From Desulfovibrionales bacterium (GTDB lineage Bacteria; Desulfobacterota; Desulfovibrionia; Desulfovibrionales; Desulfomicrobiaceae): a stretch of DNA of 14,780 nt. Positions within the stretch are counted from its first letter, which is position 1, and the number at the start of each line of letters is the position of its first letter. The notes under the pieces were generated by a model. That model had not been told where the DNA came from. It made no database searches and saw nothing but the letters and a program-made list of their open reading frames with translations. Of this stretch, positions 12,866 to 14,780 are shown in pieces. The translations under genes and the position numbers were made by a program. The stretch is taken from contig JAAYGZ010000438.1 in NCBI GenBank assembly GCA_012727515.1, positions 1 through 14,780 of the forward strand, in the 5' to 3' direction.

Positions 12866-14314
12866 TCACACCTTAGCCATATCTATACCAAGGGCCTTGG
12901 CCACACCTGCTCCATAGGCCGGGTCTGCCTGCAGACAGTTCTTGATGTGGCGGATTTTTATTTCTTCCGGAGCATCGCCCATGTTCCGGGCAGTATTGCC
13001 AAACAAAACTTCCTGCTGTTCTGGACTCATAAGCCGAAAGAGTTTGCCGGGCTGAGTATAATAGTCTGCATCATCTTCCCTGGCGTTCCAGTGCGCTGCT
13101 GCTCCTGAAAGAGAAAGCGGTGGTTCCGCATATTCAGGCTGTTCCTGCCACTGACCATAGCTGTTTGGTTCATAGCCCAGGGTACTACCATAATTGCTGT
13201 CCACGCGCATGGAGCCATCACGGTGGTAGCTATGCACAGGGCAACGGGCCTGATTAACCGGAATCAGATTGTGATTGACGCCAAGGCGGTAGCGCTGGGC
13301 ATCGCCATAGGAAAAAAGACGGCCCTGCAGCATTTTGTCGGGTGAAAACCCAATGCCTGGCACAACATTGGCCGGATTAAATGCGGCCTGTTCCACTTCG
13401 GCAAAATAGTTTTCCGGATTTCGGTTAAGTTCCAGCACACCCACTTCAATGAGTGGTGCATCCTCGTGATACCAGACTTTGGTCAGATCAAAAGGATGGT
13501 AGGAGAGGCTTGCTGCTTTTTCTTCTGTCATAATCTGTACATACATGGTCCAGCGTGGAAAATCGCCCTTTTCAATACTGTCATACAGGTCACGCTGATG
13601 ACTTTCCCGGCATTTGCCCACAAGAGCTTCGGCTTCGGCATCAGTCAGGTTTTTAATGCCCTGCTGGGTTCTGAGATGAAATTTACACCAGACCCGCTCA
13701 TTTTTGTCATTGATAAAGCTGAACGTATGGCTGCCAAAACCATGCATATGACGATATGTAGCCGGAATACCCCGATCACTCATAACAACAGTGACCTGGT
13801 GCAAAGCCTCTGGCAGATTGCTCCAAAAATCCCAGTTATTTTTCGGGCTGCGCAGATTAGTACGCGGATCGCGTTTTACTGCATGATTCAGGTCCGGGAA
13901 CTTCAACGGATCACGTAAAAAAAACACCGGCGTGTTATTGCCCACCAGGTCCCAGTTGCCTTCTTCCGTGTAGAATTTGATGGCAAAGCCTCGGATATCC
14001 CGCTCTGCATCTGCTGCCCCACGCTCTCCTGCCACTGTGGAGAAGCGTATAAACACATCGGTTTTTTTGCCAATGCCTGCAAAAACCTTAGCCCGCGTAT
14101 AAGCGCTGATATCGTGCGTAACCGTGAATGTGCCATGCGCTCCAGAGCCTTTGGCGTGCATACGCCGCTCTGGAATGACTTCACGGTCAAAATGAGCCAG
14201 TTTTTCCAGAAACCAGACATCTTGCAAAAGCTGCGGGCCGCGTGGACCAGCAGTCATAACATTTTGATTGTCAACAACAGGAGCACCAACAGCAGTTGTT
14301 AGCTTTTTAGTCAC
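12866..14314 (-). CDS. katA: Monofunctional haem catalase (small-subunit, KatA type)
   Basis: The enzyme converts hydrogen peroxide to water and oxygen and probably protects this anaerobe during oxygen exposure. The 482-residue protein has the length of small-subunit (clade 3-like) catalases. The catalytic His53 lies in [13 protein letters not shown], the catalytic asparagine in [14 protein letters not shown] (126-127), and the haem-ligating Tyr336 in [14 protein letters not shown]. No C-terminal flavodoxin-like extension of large catalases is present. I chose the GTG at 14314: it follows AGGAGG by six bases and gives [18 protein letters not shown], the usual N terminus. The frame is open to 14581 upstream, but that part is not catalase-like. 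No clear PerR or OxyR site was recognised upstream. Confidence 0.96.
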   Translation of the reverse strand: MTKKLTTAVGAPVVDNQNVMTAGPRGPQLLQDVWFLEKLAHFDREVIPERRMHAKGSGAHGTFTVTHDISAYTRAKVFAGIGKKTDVFIRFSTVAGERGAADAERDIRGFAIKFYTEEGNWDLVGNNTPVFFLRDPLKFPDLNHAVKRDPRTNLRSPKNNWDFWSNLPEALHQVTVVMSDRGIPATYRHMHGFGSHTFSFINDKNERVWCKFHLRTQQGIKNLTDAEAEALVGKCRESHQRDLYDSIEKGDFPRWTMYVQIMTEEKAASLSYHPFDLTKVWYHEDAPLIEVGVLELNRNPENYFAEVEQAAFNPANVVPGIGFSPDKMLQGRLFSYGDAQRYRLGVNHNLIPVNQARCPVHSYHRDGSMRVDSNYGSTLGYEPNSYGQWQEQPEYAEPPLSLSGAAAHWNAREDDADYYTQPGKLFRLMSPEQQEVLFGNTARNMGDAPEEIKIRHIKNCLQADPAYGAGVAKALGIDMAKV

Positions 14315-14482
14315 GAGAAGCCTCCTACTCGCACAGCGAGGGTTGGGGTTAGGCGCTACACCAGCAAAGCACCCTGCTTCCTGGCAGAATGCAGTTTTTA
14401 ATGGATGAAAAGAAGGAGAAAAGCAAGAGAGAGGAAAATCCTGATGCACTGGCTGGCCTGAAAATGGCCGATAAAGACACAA

Positions 14483-14505
14483 GGGCGGGCATACTCGGCA
14501 CGCCC
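14483..14505 (-). terminator. Possible terminator of the CsaA-like gene
   Basis: On the minus strand GGGCG-TGC...GC-C-CGCCC forms a five-pair GC stem, a mismatch and two more pairs, followed by TTGTGTCTTTAT. It lies about 30 bases after the stop of the CsaA-like gene. The tail is only moderately T-rich. Confidence 0.35.
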
Positions 14506-14535
14506 CTGCTGTGTTGTATCTTACGTGTGAAAAAA

Positions 14536-14780
14536 TCAGAATAATTTTGCCCCCAGCGGAACGTCCTTGTCTGGCACACACAGGGCCACATGGCCATCTT
14601 CATTGGCAAATCCTGTGATAAGACATTCTGACATTACCGGGCCAATTTGCTTCTTGGGAAAATTGACAACAGCCACAACCAGCTTGTCCTGCAAATCTTC
14701 GGGCGTGTAGAGATGAGTTATCTGTGCGCTTGATTTTTTCACCCCAAGGTCGCTGCCAAAATCAACATGCAGCACATAGG
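14536..14780 (-). CDS. CsaA-like tRNA-binding (EMAP/OB-fold) domain protein, 5' end outside window
   Basis: The visible 81 C-terminal residues match the tRNA-binding OB-fold of CsaA and the MetRS C-terminal domain: [10 protein letters not shown], then KKSSAQIT, then [25 protein letters not shown] and a [11 protein letters not shown] ending. In CsaA-type proteins about 25-30 residues precede this point, and the frame is open at the window edge, so the start is outside. CsaA proteins are small dimeric RNA-binding proteins with reported chaperone or export-related activity. A MetRS C-terminal domain would show the same fold, but the KKSSAQI motif favours a stand-alone CsaA-type protein. The next gene downstream, catalase, begins 221 bases later with its own strong ribosome binding site. 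Confidence 0.82.
   Translation of the reverse strand, partial: YVLHVDFGSDLGVKKSSAQITHLYTPEDLQDKLVVAVVNFPKKQIGPVMSECLITGFANEDGHVALCVPDKDVPLGAKLF

Noticed and set aside
14315..14581. In-frame upstream extension of the catalase frame
   Set aside because: The extension is not catalase-like, overlaps the end of the CsaA-like gene, and the GTG at 14314 has an ideal ribosome binding site and the family N terminus.

Overview
The window looks like chromosomal DNA from a Gram-negative sulfate-reducing bacterium of the Desulfovibrio type. The main reason is a dsrMKJOP operon, which encodes the membrane complex of dissimilatory sulfite reduction. It is preceded by an RsbRD-domain gene, as I recall for sulfate reducers. 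An LptD gene shows that the cell has an LPS outer membrane. Genes are closely packed, base composition is even, and I see no mobile element, CRISPR array or phage gene.

Layout. Positions 1-5533 (minus strand) hold one operon read right to left: an RsbRD-domain protein, then dsrM, dsrK, dsrJ, dsrO and dsrP. dsrP is cut by the left window edge. The dsr genes are coupled by TAATG or ATGA overlaps or by very short gaps. Positions 5534-5879 are a divergent control region with a promoter candidate and a possible CRP/FNR-family site. Positions 5880-11746 (plus strand) hold lptD, mutL, purD and purE with gaps of 1, 30 and 1 bases, probably one operon. Positions 11747-11879 form an imperfect 20-bp long-range hairpin enclosing a C-rich bubble and an inner hairpin; it is a candidate 6S-like RNA or a shared convergent 3' end. 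Positions 11880-12341 (minus) encode a LEA14/WHy-type lipoprotein. A region of about 370 bases follows without a convincing gene but with hairpins. Next comes tRNA-Ala(GGC) with its own terminator and a -35-like box, then a monofunctional haem catalase and the 3' part of a CsaA-like tRNA-binding protein, all on the minus strand.

How the genes work together. DsrM and DsrP are the membrane anchors of the complex. DsrK is the cytoplasmic HdrD-like subunit. DsrJ (trihaem cytochrome c) and DsrO (Tat-exported iron-sulfur protein) face the periplasm. Together they are thought to pass electrons between the quinone pool or periplasm and the DsrC trisulfide formed during sulfite reduction. The plus-strand operon combines LPS export, mismatch repair and two steps of purine synthesis. 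Catalase and the LEA-type lipoprotein are plausible stress functions.

Most genes are conventional. The points most worth checking are the structured element after purE, the RsbRD-domain gene at the head of the dsr operon, the coordinated cysteine loss in DsrO, the C-x-C variant in DsrK, a changed residue in the MutL endonuclease motif, and the two-cysteine LptD.
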